Below are positions 1-8,063 of a stretch of DNA of 64,000 bases, piece after piece (the stretch's first letter is position 1; each line of letters starts with the position of its first letter). The DNA is from Aureispira anguillae. Its GTDB lineage: Bacteria; Bacteroidota; Bacteroidia; Chitinophagales; Saprospiraceae. The stretch covers positions 7,519,666-7,583,665 of the forward strand of contig NZ_AP026867.1 in assembly GCF_026000115.1 (NCBI RefSeq), written 5' to 3'. Under the pieces are notes generated by a model. That model searched no databases. It was not told the DNA's origin and was given only the letters and a program-made list of their open reading frames with translations. A program made the position numbers and the translations under genes.

Positions 1-462
1 CAAGCTCCTGAATTAAGTGTTCCAAGGTGGATCAATGAAAAGGGAGAAGAATCCGACTCAATATTCTTAGCAGATTATGAAGGAAAATTTAAAATTATTT
101 ATTGTTTTCAGGCTTGGTGCCCAGGCTGTCACAGTCAAGGTTTACCTGCATTAAAAAAAATGGTAGAAGCACTAAAAGAGAATGATAAGGTAGCTTTTAT
201 AGCGATTCAAACTGTCTTTGAAGGGCAGCATGAAAATACATTTGCAAAAGTAAAAGAGATTCAAAAACAATATGAGTTAGCAATCCCTTTTGGGCATGAT
301 GTAGGAACAGAAGCAACACAAAATATTTCTTCAACCATGTATCACTATCGAACAGGAGGGACACCTTGGTTTATTCTAATTGATCAAAAAGGAAGGGTCA
401 TTTTTAATGATTTTCATCTGAATACAGAAAAAGCAATTGAATTTTTAAAGACAATTTGCTAG
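1..462 (+). CDS. Redoxin-family protein (5' end outside window)
   Basis: The reading frame is open from base 1, so the start lies upstream; 153 residues are visible. It is a thioredoxin-fold protein of the AhpC/TSA-TlpA type: a predicted beta strand leads into Trp39-Cys40-Pro-Gly-Cys43, a CxxC redox pair, and a cis-Pro strand follows (GGTPWFILID). Such proteins reduce disulfides or peroxides using an active-site dithiol. It shares CPGC, an I-x-T-x-FEG stretch and the GGTP strand with the protein at 2321-2806, so the two are probably paralogues on either side of selO. Whether a signal peptide existed cannot be seen. The redoxin fold is clear; the substrate is unknown. Confidence 0.8.
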   Translation, partial: QAPELSVPRWINEKGEESDSIFLADYEGKFKIIYCFQAWCPGCHSQGLPALKKMVEALKENDKVAFIAIQTVFEGQHENTFAKVKEIQKQYELAIPFGHDVGTEATQNISSTMYHYRTGGTPWFILIDQKGRVIFNDFHLNTEKAIEFLKTIC

Positions 463-561
463 AGATAAACTATTTTGCCCCTAGTAGATCGATTGTAGTG
501 AAGGTGATTTCCTGCAACGAGCAATCGCTCAATCTCTAATTAAAGATTTTAACATAGACCA

Positions 562-2142
562 ATGAAATTAACCATAAACGATACCTTTAATACAGAACTG
601 CCAGCGGATAAGAATCGAAATAATGTTCCAAGGCAAGTTTATGATGCTTGTTTTTCTTATGTCGATCCCATTGCGCCTCAAAAAGCAACACTGATTCATG
701 TTTCTGATGAAATGTTGAATGCAATAGGGTTAAAAGAAGAGGATAAGCATTCAGATGAATTCTTAGCAATCTTTTCGGGAGCAAAAAAAATGGAAGGAAC
801 AAGTCCTTATGCAATGTGTTACGGAGGGCATCAGTTTGGGCATTGGGCAGGACAGTTAGGTGATGGTAGAGCCATCAATTTAGCAGAAGTAAGGCATAAT
901 GCCCAGCAATGGGCATTACAACTTAAAGGAGCTGGCAGAACACCATATTCTCGTTCAGCCGATGGACTAGCAGTGTTGCGATCATCCGTAAGGGAGCATT
1001 TGTGTAGTGAAGCAATGCATCATTTGGGCATTCCAACAACTCGATCTTTGTCATTGGCACTGACTGGGGATCAAGTTTGGCGAGATATGCTTTATGATGG
1101 TAATGCTGCTTACGAAAAGGGGGCGGTTGTTTGTCGGGTAGCTCCTTCCTTTATTCGTTTTGGTAATTTTCAATTATTGACCGCTAGGCAAGATATAAAG
1201 AATCTAAAGATACTTGCAGATTATACGATTCGGCATTTTTTTCCAGAGATTAAGGAAGGAAAGGGAACAAAACAAGCCTATATTCAATTTTTTCAAGAAG
1301 TGGCTACTAAAACGCTGGATATGATTATCCATTGGCAGCGAGTAGGCTTTGTACATGGCGTAATGAATACAGACAATTTTTCTATTTTGGGACTGACAAT
1401 AGATTATGGCCCTTATGGGTGGTTAGAAGGTTATGACCACAATTGGACGCCTAATACAACCGATAAAGATTATCGACGCTATAGATTTGGCAATCAACCT
1501 GGAGTTGCGTTGTGGAATCTGGCTCAGTTGGGCAATGCACTTTACCCATTAGTAGAAGAAACGGAACCTTTGGAAGCTATTTTACAGCAATTTAGAGTGG
1601 ATTATGCAAAAAAGTATTTAAGCATGATGCTCAATAAGTTGGGATTAGAATCTGTAGAAGAAGGAGACGAAAAACTAATCCATGATTTAACCGATTTATT
1701 GCAACAGTCAGAAGTTGATATGACGTTATTTTTCCGAAACTTTTTTTATTTTGTAAAGGATACGTCCATTACTGGGGGGATAAAAACATTGGATTTTATA
1801 ATGGATGCTTTTTATAAACCTGAAGAATTGAATGATAGCGTATTGGGATTGTGGCAGGATTGGCTGTTTAAATTTAAAATGAGATTACAAAAAGACAAAA
1901 AAACAGACCAAGAACGCCAAGTGTTTATGAATCGCATCAACCCTAAATATGTATTGCGGAACTATATGGCACAATTAGCCATTGACCAAGCCAATTCAGG
2001 AGATTATTCCTTAATTGAAGAACTCTACCAAATGCTTAAAAAGCCTTATGAGGAGCAACCTGAATATCAACGATGGTTTGCAAAACGTCCAGAATGGGCA
2101 AGGAATAAAGTGGGGTGTTCTATGTTGTCTTGCAGTTCTTAA
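562..2142 (+). CDS. selO: Protein adenylyltransferase SelO (YdiU/UPF0061 family)
   Basis: SelO is a pseudokinase-fold enzyme that transfers AMP from ATP to Ser/Thr/Tyr of target proteins, linked in other bacteria to redox proteins and oxidative stress. The family block YGGHQFGHWAGQLGDGRA lies near residues 87-104, the metal/catalytic region HGVMNTDN near 265-272, and DYGP near 281-284 in the place of the kinase DFG. The C-terminus ends SCSS, as in bacterial SelO; eukaryotic homologues carry selenocysteine in this tail. At 526 residues it is somewhat longer than E. coli YdiU. It lies between two CPGC redoxins and 0.9 kb upstream of msrB, a context that fits redox control. Confidence 0.95.
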   Translation: MKLTINDTFNTELPADKNRNNVPRQVYDACFSYVDPIAPQKATLIHVSDEMLNAIGLKEEDKHSDEFLAIFSGAKKMEGTSPYAMCYGGHQFGHWAGQLGDGRAINLAEVRHNAQQWALQLKGAGRTPYSRSADGLAVLRSSVREHLCSEAMHHLGIPTTRSLSLALTGDQVWRDMLYDGNAAYEKGAVVCRVAPSFIRFGNFQLLTARQDIKNLKILADYTIRHFFPEIKEGKGTKQAYIQFFQEVATKTLDMIIHWQRVGFVHGVMNTDNFSILGLTIDYGPYGWLEGYDHNWTPNTTDKDYRRYRFGNQPGVALWNLAQLGNALYPLVEETEPLEAILQQFRVDYAKKYLSMMLNKLGLESVEEGDEKLIHDLTDLLQQSEVDMTLFFRNFFYFVKDTSITGGIKTLDFIMDAFYKPEELNDSVLGLWQDWLFKFKMRLQKDKKTDQERQVFMNRINPKYVLRNYMAQLAIDQANSGDYSLIEELYQMLKKPYEEQPEYQRWFAKRPEWARNKVGCSMLSCSS

Positions 2143-2320
2143 AAAAGAAGAACGGGATGTTTTTAACAATATACCCTTAAGTTGGTTGCCTACGACGGAG
2201 AGATTAAAATTTAGCAACCACCCATTCATTTTGCCTACTTATTTGTAATAACATTTCTTCGTGAATTTTTTAATTTTCCTACACAAAACATAAAAAATCC
2301 ACGAAGTATTATAATAAAAA

Positions 2321-2806
2321 ATGATGAACAATAGACTTAATATCAGTTTAATAGAAATTGGTGCGCCCTTGCCCGATTGGTTGCTTGAACCAATTAACGA
2401 GGGGCAAACGCTTCCTACCCCTAAAGATTACCAAGGGACACCTTTATTAATTCTTTTTTTTAGTCTTGGATGCCCAGGTTGCTTGGGTAGAGCAATTCCT
2501 TATGCTAATCGGGTGGTCTATGAAAACGGGGAACGTATCAATGTCTTGGGAATTCATACCAATTTTGAAGGAGTTGATTTTGATGCGGCTTATTTTGAAA
2601 AGGCTAAAGAGGAGTTTTATATTCGTTTTCCGATCTTTAAAGATTATAATTACGATACGACCTGTCTCAATTATGGCGCAGGAGGAACCCCCCATTGGAT
2701 TTTGGTTGACGAGGAAGGGAAGGTGGTTTATTCTATTTTTGGATCTGATCCCAACAACGGGTTACTTCGCCTAGATTTAAAAATTAGTGAACTTCTAAAT
2801 ACCTGA
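2321..2806 (+). CDS. Redoxin/AhpC-TSA-like protein
   Basis: A 161-residue protein with no evident signal peptide, so probably cytoplasmic. Cys51-Pro-Gly-Cys54 follows a hydrophobic strand (LLILFFSLG), and GAGGTPHWILVDEEG forms the cis-Pro strand, as expected for a thioredoxin fold. It resembles the partial gene at the window start, suggesting duplication around selO. There are two adjacent ATGs (2321, 2324). The likely role is thiol-disulfide or peroxide reduction; the partner is unknown. The intergenic space to selO is 178 bp, so it may have its own promoter. Confidence 0.8.
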   Translation: MMNNRLNISLIEIGAPLPDWLLEPINEGQTLPTPKDYQGTPLLILFFSLGCPGCLGRAIPYANRVVYENGERINVLGIHTNFEGVDFDAAYFEKAKEEFYIRFPIFKDYNYDTTCLNYGAGGTPHWILVDEEGKVVYSIFGSDPNNGLLRLDLKISELLNT

Positions 2807-2891
2807 TAACAACTTAACAATTAATTGTATTTCTTCATGTACTTATACCGTAAGATAGCAACTTCTTATAGTGTATGCTTATAAAAATCAT

Positions 2892-3012
2892 TACTCCGCT
2901 AGAAACCAGAACTGGCTCACGAGTGATAACGAACCGACCTCAGGGAGCTCATAAGCGATAGCGCACTAGCTACCTAGCAACGTAGTTACCACGTAGTTAA
3001 ATCAGCGGAGTA
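2892..3012. repeat. ACTCCG-type inverted-repeat element, copy A (121 bp)
   Basis: Bounded by TACTCCGCT (2892-2900) and its inverted copy AGCGGAGTA (3004-3012). The interior shares a 19-base block (GCTCATAAGCGATAGCGCA) with copy B at 6035-6303. It ends 13 bp before the msrB start. It has no coding capacity and is best read as a non-autonomous mobile element or a dispersed palindromic repeat. Confidence 0.7.
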
Positions 3013-3025
3013 TTAAAAAAATATA

Positions 3026-3472
3026 ATGATGCTTAAATGGATTGATGTACTCAAACTGGCTAATAATGGAAACCCCAAACCAGATAGAAGAGTCGAAAAA
3101 ACAGAAGAAGAATGGAAAGCTATTCTCAGCCCTGAAGAATTTAGAGTAACAAGGCAGAAAGGAACAGAAAGAGCACATAGTTCCGACTTGTGCAATCTTT
3201 TTGAGCCAGGAAAATATGCCTGTGTTTGTTGCGAAACACCGTTGTTTGATAGCGAAGAAAAATTTCAAAGTGGGACAGGCTGGCCTTCATTTACACAAGC
3301 CCTTCAAGCGAATGCACTGGCTTATCACAAGGATAAAGGTTTTGGGATGTATCGAATAGAAACGGTTTGCAATACTTGTGATGCGCATCTTGGACATGTG
3401 TTTCAAGACGGTCCTCCTCCTAGTGGTTTACGTTATTGTATCAATGCTGTTGCATTAAAAAAATTACCCTAA
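3026..3472 (+). CDS. msrB: Peptide-methionine (R)-S-oxide reductase MsrB
   Basis: MsrB reduces the R-epimer of methionine sulfoxide in proteins. Two CxxC zinc pairs are visible (Cys66/Cys69 and Cys115/Cys118), together with the family block SGTGWPSF (82-89), HLGHVF (121-126) and the catalytic RYCIN motif with Cys138. Cys56, just before the first zinc pair, could be a resolving cysteine. At 148 residues it has the normal single-domain length, with no MsrA fusion and no signal peptide. Two in-frame ATGs (3026 and 3029) are possible starts. A repeat element ends 13 bp upstream, so the promoter may lie in or before it. Confidence 0.95.
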   Translation: MMLKWIDVLKLANNGNPKPDRRVEKTEEEWKAILSPEEFRVTRQKGTERAHSSDLCNLFEPGKYACVCCETPLFDSEEKFQSGTGWPSFTQALQANALAYHKDKGFGMYRIETVCNTCDAHLGHVFQDGPPPSGLRYCINAVALKKLP

Positions 3473-4122
3473 ACAAAAGCAAGAAAAATGAATGCTCTGA
3501 AAAAAAAAATGAAATTTACCTGCTAAGCCTTCTTGTTCTTTTATTTGGGCAGGTTTTTATGCCGCATGGTTTTGAAGGCTTTTGGCAACATGCGATTGTT
3601 CTTCAAAATGTTTTAATAGGTCTACTTTTATTTAGAAATGCGAGAAAATGGGTCTATATCCTTGCTTTAATCTTAAGTGCGATTCTTTTGATAGAGTGTT
3701 TGTTATTTTGGTGGTTTGATGATTTGCTAATACGATTTACAATAGGAGGGCTGTTTATGATTTATTTTCTATTGGCTTCCGTCAAGGTCTACAAAGATAT
3801 TTTGATGGCTAAAGAGGTCGGCAATGAAACAATTGCAGCAGCTTTTTCAGGCTTTATTATGTTGGGCTTTATTGGGGCTTTTTTGTTTACTTTAGTAGAA
3901 CTATCAACGCCCAATTCTTTTAGCAATTTAGGAGTGGGAGAAAACCGCTTTCAGAATCTCAATTATTTTAGCTTTGTCAGTTTATTAACAATTGGTTATG
4001 GCGATATTGCTCCCTTGACCCCAGTAGCAAAAAAGATGGCTGTTTTTCTAGGTTTGGTTGGAAACTTTTACCTTACTTTTATTACAGCAATAGTTATCGG
4101 AAAATACCTAAGTGATAAATAA
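3436..4122 (+). CDS. Two-pore-type potassium channel-like membrane protein (start uncertain)
   Basis: The C-terminal half is a pore module: a membrane helix, a re-entrant loop with the K+ filter TIGYGD (Thr185-Asp190 in this frame) and a last membrane helix, as in the Ion_trans_2 family. Three or four further hydrophobic helices precede it. The start is problematic. The only ATG in frame upstream of the first helix is 3436, inside msrB (37-bp overlap). A better placed ATG at 3488, 15 bp after the msrB stop, is in another frame and meets a run of ten A (3500-3509); one extra A would join it to the channel. The next in-frame ATG (3559) would remove part of the first helix. Either transcriptional slippage, a sequencing indel or an overlapping start explains this. 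Confidence 0.75.
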   Translation: MYQCCCIKKITLNKSKKNECSEKKNEIYLLSLLVLLFGQVFMPHGFEGFWQHAIVLQNVLIGLLLFRNARKWVYILALILSAILLIECLLFWWFDDLLIRFTIGGLFMIYFLLASVKVYKDILMAKEVGNETIAAAFSGFIMLGFIGAFLFTLVELSTPNSFSNLGVGENRFQNLNYFSFVSLLTIGYGDIAPLTPVAKKMAVFLGLVGNFYLTFITAIVIGKYLSDK

Positions 4123-4202
4123 TATTAGTTCGTTGGGAAGCTGTATTTGATGGATTATCAGTAGCTTGTTTGTTTTAAGTAAGCGAGCATAAAAAAGTAT
4201 AG

Positions 4203-4310
4203 GTAAAAAAAGAATTATTTTTAGTGCTAATCAAAGAAAAAAGTTGAAGTCTTAGCGAGCTAAGACGAAATTTTTTGATGAAGAGTAGTGCAAAAAGATT
4301 TATTTTTTCC
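4203..4310. repeat. Long imperfect inverted repeat
   Basis: The centre is a perfect palindrome, GTCTTAGC-GA-GCTAAGAC, at about 4251-4268. The flanking arms remain loosely complementary for a further ~40 bp on each side. It has no coding capacity. It may be a decayed miniature element or a strong transcript hairpin after the channel gene. Confidence 0.45.
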
Positions 4311-4337
4311 TGTAAATTATTGTGAACGATTACTTAA
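4303..4337 (+). repeat. 35-bp dispersed repeat, copy 1
   Basis: A 35-bp segment starting with six T and ending TACTTAA matches 33364-33398 at 33 of 35 positions, in the same orientation. Each copy lies just upstream of a gene (70 bp before 4407, 7 bp before 33405). The function is unknown; it could be a shared regulatory site or an element remnant. Confidence 0.6.
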
Positions 4338-4406
4338 GTGTTGGTTAATTAAAGCATTCCTAATCAACGAACGATTAAACGTTTATTTTAATTAAATTCA
4401 ATAATT

Positions 4407-4712
4407 ATGAGTCTAATACAATCTCTTTTAAATTATTTAAAGAAAAAAAACACTGCTGAGGAACAAAAGTATCCAGAAGGCTATTGTCCTAATTGTTGGG
4501 GGAGATATGAATATGGAGACCACCTCTATGAGGCCGTTCAAAAAGAAAACCTCGATATAAATACTAATGAGTCCGATGTGGGGTGGGTACAATCTTATGC
4601 CAACAAACACTTTGCGGGGATTGCCTTAAAACGACAAGGAAATGGGGAAGAACTGATTTGCCCAAAATGCAAAACAAGCTATCAACATTCAGATGAACAC
4701 ACCAATTCGTAA
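4407..4712 (+). CDS. Small zinc-ribbon-like protein
   Basis: A 101-residue soluble protein with two CxxC pairs, Cys27-Pro-Asn-Cys30 and Cys85-Pro-Lys-Cys88, about 55 residues apart, which is a plausible zinc site. No catalytic motif is recognised. Its end overlaps the possible start of the next small gene (4693), so the two are likely co-transcribed. Function unknown. Confidence 0.65.
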   Translation: MSLIQSLLNYLKKKNTAEEQKYPEGYCPNCWGRYEYGDHLYEAVQKENLDINTNESDVGWVQSYANKHFAGIALKRQGNGEELICPKCKTSYQHSDEHTNS

Positions 4713-4905
4713 GGTAAATATGGAGGAATATTCGGCGGATTCTTGTCGTTATGAACTTCGTTCTGGAGGGGAGGAAGCAGCCCCCTCTTGCCCTTATGGG
4801 AATCGATATCAATGGATTGGTTTTGACCTAGAAAGAGAGGAATATGTGAGGTTCTCTAAATCGGTGTTTAAACAATTAATTCAACAAGACGAATTACAAG
4901 AATAG
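4693..4905 (+). CDS. Small hypothetical protein
   Basis: Up to 70 residues, with no signal peptide or membrane segment. A start at 4693 overlaps the preceding gene by 20 bp; a second in-frame ATG at 4720 (61 residues) would avoid the overlap and is equally possible. The middle holds Cys and Gly residues (SCPYGNRYQW) and the C-terminus is charged. I do not recognise a family. The tight spacing to the zinc-ribbon gene suggests translational coupling. Confidence 0.5.
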   Translation: MNTPIRKVNMEEYSADSCRYELRSGGEEAAPSCPYGNRYQWIGFDLEREEYVRFSKSVFKQLIQQDELQE

Positions 4906-5007
4906 TTTCATTCTTTGATGGTCACTCTTAATCAATAGAATAAACTGCTTAGGGGAGTAGTAGTCAAAGGATCTTCATTTTTTCAGAATAGCATCAAACT
5001 TAAAAAC

Positions 5008-5397
5008 ATGGAATGGTATCTACCGATTACAATTTTACCTGCCATCGGATTAATAATTATGTCAACAGTTACACAGACCATAGCAATTAGTGCTGAAATA
5101 AATGATTTGCTATCTAACAAGTGTAGCCCTTTTCAACACATGGTTTCTGATATAAAAATCAAGCAATTGGGATTGCTGACTCGATCTACCGCATTGTTGT
5201 ACCTCTCAGCAGGATGTTTTGTCTTATCAGGTGTAATAGGTAGAGTATCTGAGTCGGTCCATTTTATGGAGTTGCCGAGTATCATTTTGTATGTGGGGAC
5301 AATTTTTGTTTTTATTGCATTGGGTTTTCTAAATCTTTATGGATTCAGAGCGGTGAAGGTTCGAAGAATCCAGCATGAACATAACCATAACTTATAA
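5008..5397 (+). CDS. DUF2721-like membrane protein
   Basis: A 129-residue integral membrane protein with three hydrophobic segments: about residues 5-27, 60-80 and 88-112. The layout (N-terminal helix, polar loop with a conserved-looking AEINDLL stretch, then a helical hairpin) matches my memory of DUF2721 proteins, whose role is unknown. The C-terminus is His/Arg-rich. It converges with the next gene, leaving only 11 bp between them. Confidence 0.6.
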   Translation: MEWYLPITILPAIGLIIMSTVTQTIAISAEINDLLSNKCSPFQHMVSDIKIKQLGLLTRSTALLYLSAGCFVLSGVIGRVSESVHFMELPSIILYVGTIFVFIALGFLNLYGFRAVKVRRIQHEHNHNL

Positions 5398-5408
5398 AAA
5401 AATATAGC

Positions 5409-5825
5409 CTAGCGACTCGCAATGGTGTCGTGGACAAATTGGGTTGTTTCTGGAACATAAACGACATACCCAATTTCTTCTTTTATTTCTTCTCCCTTAA
5501 TGGTGATAATATCCTTGATTTTTTTTGAGTTTAGCACTAAGGTGTGTTGGTTATCATCAAATTTCTTTTCTAAATCGTATCGCCCACCTGCGGCAATAAA
5601 TTCTAACAAACGGCTGTTGTTGGACGAAATCTTAATGAGCATTTCAACAACAATACGAGAACCTTTAATGGTTTTGATGGTGATGTTATCGCTATCAACA
5701 TTCATATTTATTTTGTCTGCATTCATTGAGGCAAAAGTCTGATGAAATTTTAGCGTAGCTTGAGCATAATTATTAGTGATACTAATTAGGCAAAAAATGA
5801 GGATATAATAAATTCGTTGTTTCAT
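5409..5825 (-). CDS. Small secreted protein, paralogue of 21141-21578
   Basis: A 138-residue protein with a typical signal peptide (cleavage near NNYAQA) followed by an all-beta-looking chain. It aligns by eye along its length with the protein at 21141-21578: both have a strand-rich start, an I-x-I-K-T-K/I motif, a GRY-x-L-E turn after a short helix, a run with ING or IKG, and a final Y-x-V/L-x-V/I-P-E/K stretch before a basic end. No catalytic residues are evident. Probably periplasmic or extracellular; function unknown. Confidence 0.6.
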   Translation of the reverse strand: MKQRIYYILIFCLISITNNYAQATLKFHQTFASMNADKINMNVDSDNITIKTIKGSRIVVEMLIKISSNNSRLLEFIAAGGRYDLEKKFDDNQHTLVLNSKKIKDIITIKGEEIKEEIGYVVYVPETTQFVHDTIASR

Positions 5826-6034
5826 GTTGAGGCGTCTTTCGGTTTGGGAATATATTTCAATAAACCTTATTCTATAATGGTGCCAAAAATTATTATTATA
5901 GCTAGATGATTGGTTGTAATGGCGGCAAATTGGTTTTTGTGAGAAGCCCCCAAAGGCTTATTGGAGTCTTCAAATGGATTGATTTATAGGAGGGTTTTGC
6001 GCCTAGGTTTTAAAATGACTATTTATACAAACAT

Positions 6035-6303
6035 TACTCCGTTGAAAACCCGAACCCAGCTATGCTGGCTCATAAGCGATAGCGCATAACACCACACAGT
6101 AGCAGCGCAGCTAAACAGAGTGAGTAACAAGGCTCACGTAGTAGCAGCGAAGCTAATCGTATTCAATTATTATATGAGTGCTACGCAGTTGATTATCAAA
6201 ACGATGTGATTTTGCTGCTCAAAGTGTTAGTTGTTTGATAATCAATCGGATACAAGATGTTTTTTTGCTTTTTTGCAAAAAAAAGCAAAAAATTAACGGA
6301 GTA
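6035..6303. repeat. ACTCCG-type inverted-repeat element, copy B (269 bp)
   Basis: Bounded by TACTCCGTT (6035-6043) and AACGGAGTA (6295-6303). Bases 6113-6143 are an exact reverse complement of 62089-62119 in copy C, and the flanking ~60 bp also match with few changes. It therefore belongs to a dispersed family present in both orientations. It occupies most of the gene-free stretch 5826-6419; the rest shows nothing clear apart from a possible 31-codon ORF at 6315-6410. Confidence 0.75.
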
Positions 6304-6314
6304 TTAACAAAAAG

Positions 6315-6410
6315 ATGTTCAATAAAAATGAGTATTTTTGGCTATTAATATATTTTGGCATCATGTGTTCAAGTCTAAAAGAAGACAAATTTGCCATAGA
6401 GAACCGATAA
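6315..6410 (+). CDS. Possible 31-residue peptide
   Basis: An ATG-to-TAA frame immediately after repeat copy B encodes a peptide with a short hydrophobic core (WLLIYFGIM) followed by a Cys and a charged tail, superficially like a lipoprotein leader. It ends 9 bp before the DUF6495-like gene. It could be a real leader peptide or chance; nothing beyond the open frame supports it. Confidence 0.2.
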   Translation: MFNKNEYFWLLIYFGIMCSSLKEDKFAIENR

Positions 6411-6419
6411 GTAGTTAAG

Positions 6420-6908
6420 ATGAGATTTAGACGATTAACAACAGAAGAATTAGAATCTTTAGAAGAAGATTTTATCCAATTTTTAGCCTCCAACCAGATT
6501 ACTGCTGATGAGTGGGTTGCCTTGAAGGAAAAGAATGCGGAACGAGTACATGAATTAATTGAATTGTTTAGTGATATTGTATTAGAAAAAGTATTTTCTA
6601 ATATAGAATGTTTGCAACATAGAACAAAAGACACCATCCGAGTGTTTTATTGCCAAGCTGATAAAATTACCATGACTGGGCTACAAATAACAGATCCTTC
6701 TAAGGATTTGACCAACCCCGAACATCTAGCAATTTTAGCAAATCCAGAGACCTTAACGGGTAGTGTAAAGGTCTTTCAAATGGATAAAGCCTATGAAAAA
6801 GAGCGACCTGACGAGGTGTTTAGCATGATGTATAAGGATGGTTGTCAGACGGCTAGCAAATCAATGTTTGACGCTTTGGTTAAAATGTATGCCGCATCAA
6901 ATCACTAA
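6420..6908 (+). CDS. DUF6495-like conserved protein
   Basis: A 162-residue soluble protein starting MRFRRLTTEEL, with an acidic helical N-terminus (EDFIQFLASNQITADEW) that I associate with DUF6495, a small family restricted to Bacteroidota. There is no signal peptide or membrane segment. The second half looks alpha/beta. Function unknown; the family assignment is from memory. The next gene, a DHH phosphoesterase, follows after 114 bp. Confidence 0.6.
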   Translation: MRFRRLTTEELESLEEDFIQFLASNQITADEWVALKEKNAERVHELIELFSDIVLEKVFSNIECLQHRTKDTIRVFYCQADKITMTGLQITDPSKDLTNPEHLAILANPETLTGSVKVFQMDKAYEKERPDEVFSMMYKDGCQTASKSMFDALVKMYAASNH

Positions 6909-7022
6909 AAAGTATTAATAAATTGCAATAATTTGTATGTTTGTATACAACTATAAAACCGAGGAAAACCATTAGACAGATTTCCCCCCATCAATAAACA
7001 GATAAGAACTTTAATTCCTATT

Positions 7023-8048
7023 ATGCAAAATTTTGAACAATTAAGAGACTTATTAACAAGCCCGAAGCGGATTGTAATCACCTCTCATGCCAACCCTGAT
7101 GGCGATGCTCTAGGAGCTTCTTTAGGGCTTTACCATTACTTAAAAAAACAAGGACATCGAATTACCGTCATTATGCCAACGGAAATGCCTCAATTTCTAA
7201 ATTGGATGAAGGATTTTGATAAGGTATTAGTTTATGAAAATACCCGAATGTTTTCGGCTCAAATACTAAAAGAGGCAGAAGTGATTTTTGCTTTGGATTA
7301 TAATGATTTGGGGAGAATCGAAGGAATGAGTTCCTTGGTCGGAAATAGCAATGCCTATAAGGTAATGATCGATCACCATATAGAGCCCAAAGACTTTTGT
7401 AATGCTGTTTTATCAGATGTTACAGCGAGTTCAACATGCCAATTGATTTATGAGTTTATAGAAATGATGGATGGTATTGATCAATTGGATGAATCCATTC
7501 TTAATGCACTATATGTTGGTATTTTAACCGATACTGGAGGGTTTCGATATGCGACTTCTGCCCGTTTGTTTCGAATTGTTGCCAATATGTTAGAAAATGG
7601 AATAGATAACAATAAATTGACAGACTTAGTTTTTAATTCTTATACCGTTAAGAGTTTTAACTTATTGGCCTATTGTATTTCTGATTGTTTGGAATTGATG
7701 GAGGAGTATAATACGGGGATTATTACCATTTCTCAAGCCGACCATAAAAAGTATAATATACAGCGAGGGGATTTAGAAGGTGTGGTGAATTTTATTCTTA
7801 AAATAAGAAAAATGCGCTGTGCAGCGCTGATTACCGAGCGCCGTGATATTGTAAAGCTTTCTTTGCGTTCTAAAGGTGATTTTTCAGTTCAAAAAATTTG
7901 CTCAGAACATTTTAATGGAGGAGGGCATAAAAATGCTTCTGGTGGAGCCATTAAAAAGCCGTTTAAAGACGTAATTGCACAATTTAAGGAGGTGATTACA
8001 CAACAATATAAGGAAGAATTAACCAAGGAATTGGTCGTGGAACTCTAG
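7023..8048 (+). CDS. nrnA: DHH-family phosphoesterase, NrnA-like
   Basis: A 341-residue cytoplasmic enzyme of the DHH/DHHA1 superfamily, which hydrolyses short oligoribonucleotides (nanoRNA), pAp or cyclic dinucleotide products with Mn2+. Metal-binding motifs are seen in order: SHANPDGDALG (about 21-31), LDYND (about 94-98), MIDHH (about 119-123) and DTGGFRY. The C-terminal DHHA1 substrate loop is FNGGGHKNASGG. Length and motif order fit NrnA; lack of CBS or GGDEF domains argues against RecJ-like or GdpP proteins. The exact substrate cannot be read from sequence. Confidence 0.9.
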   Translation: MQNFEQLRDLLTSPKRIVITSHANPDGDALGASLGLYHYLKKQGHRITVIMPTEMPQFLNWMKDFDKVLVYENTRMFSAQILKEAEVIFALDYNDLGRIEGMSSLVGNSNAYKVMIDHHIEPKDFCNAVLSDVTASSTCQLIYEFIEMMDGIDQLDESILNALYVGILTDTGGFRYATSARLFRIVANMLENGIDNNKLTDLVFNSYTVKSFNLLAYCISDCLELMEEYNTGIITISQADHKKYNIQRGDLEGVVNFILKIRKMRCAALITERRDIVKLSLRSKGDFSVQKICSEHFNGGGHKNASGGAIKKPFKDVIAQFKEVITQQYKEELTKELVVEL

Positions 8049-8063
8049 AAAATACAGGTATTA

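Noticed and set aside
2015..2248. ORF overlapping the 3' end of selO in another frame
   Set aside because: Most of it lies inside the selO coding sequence and its product has no recognisable features.
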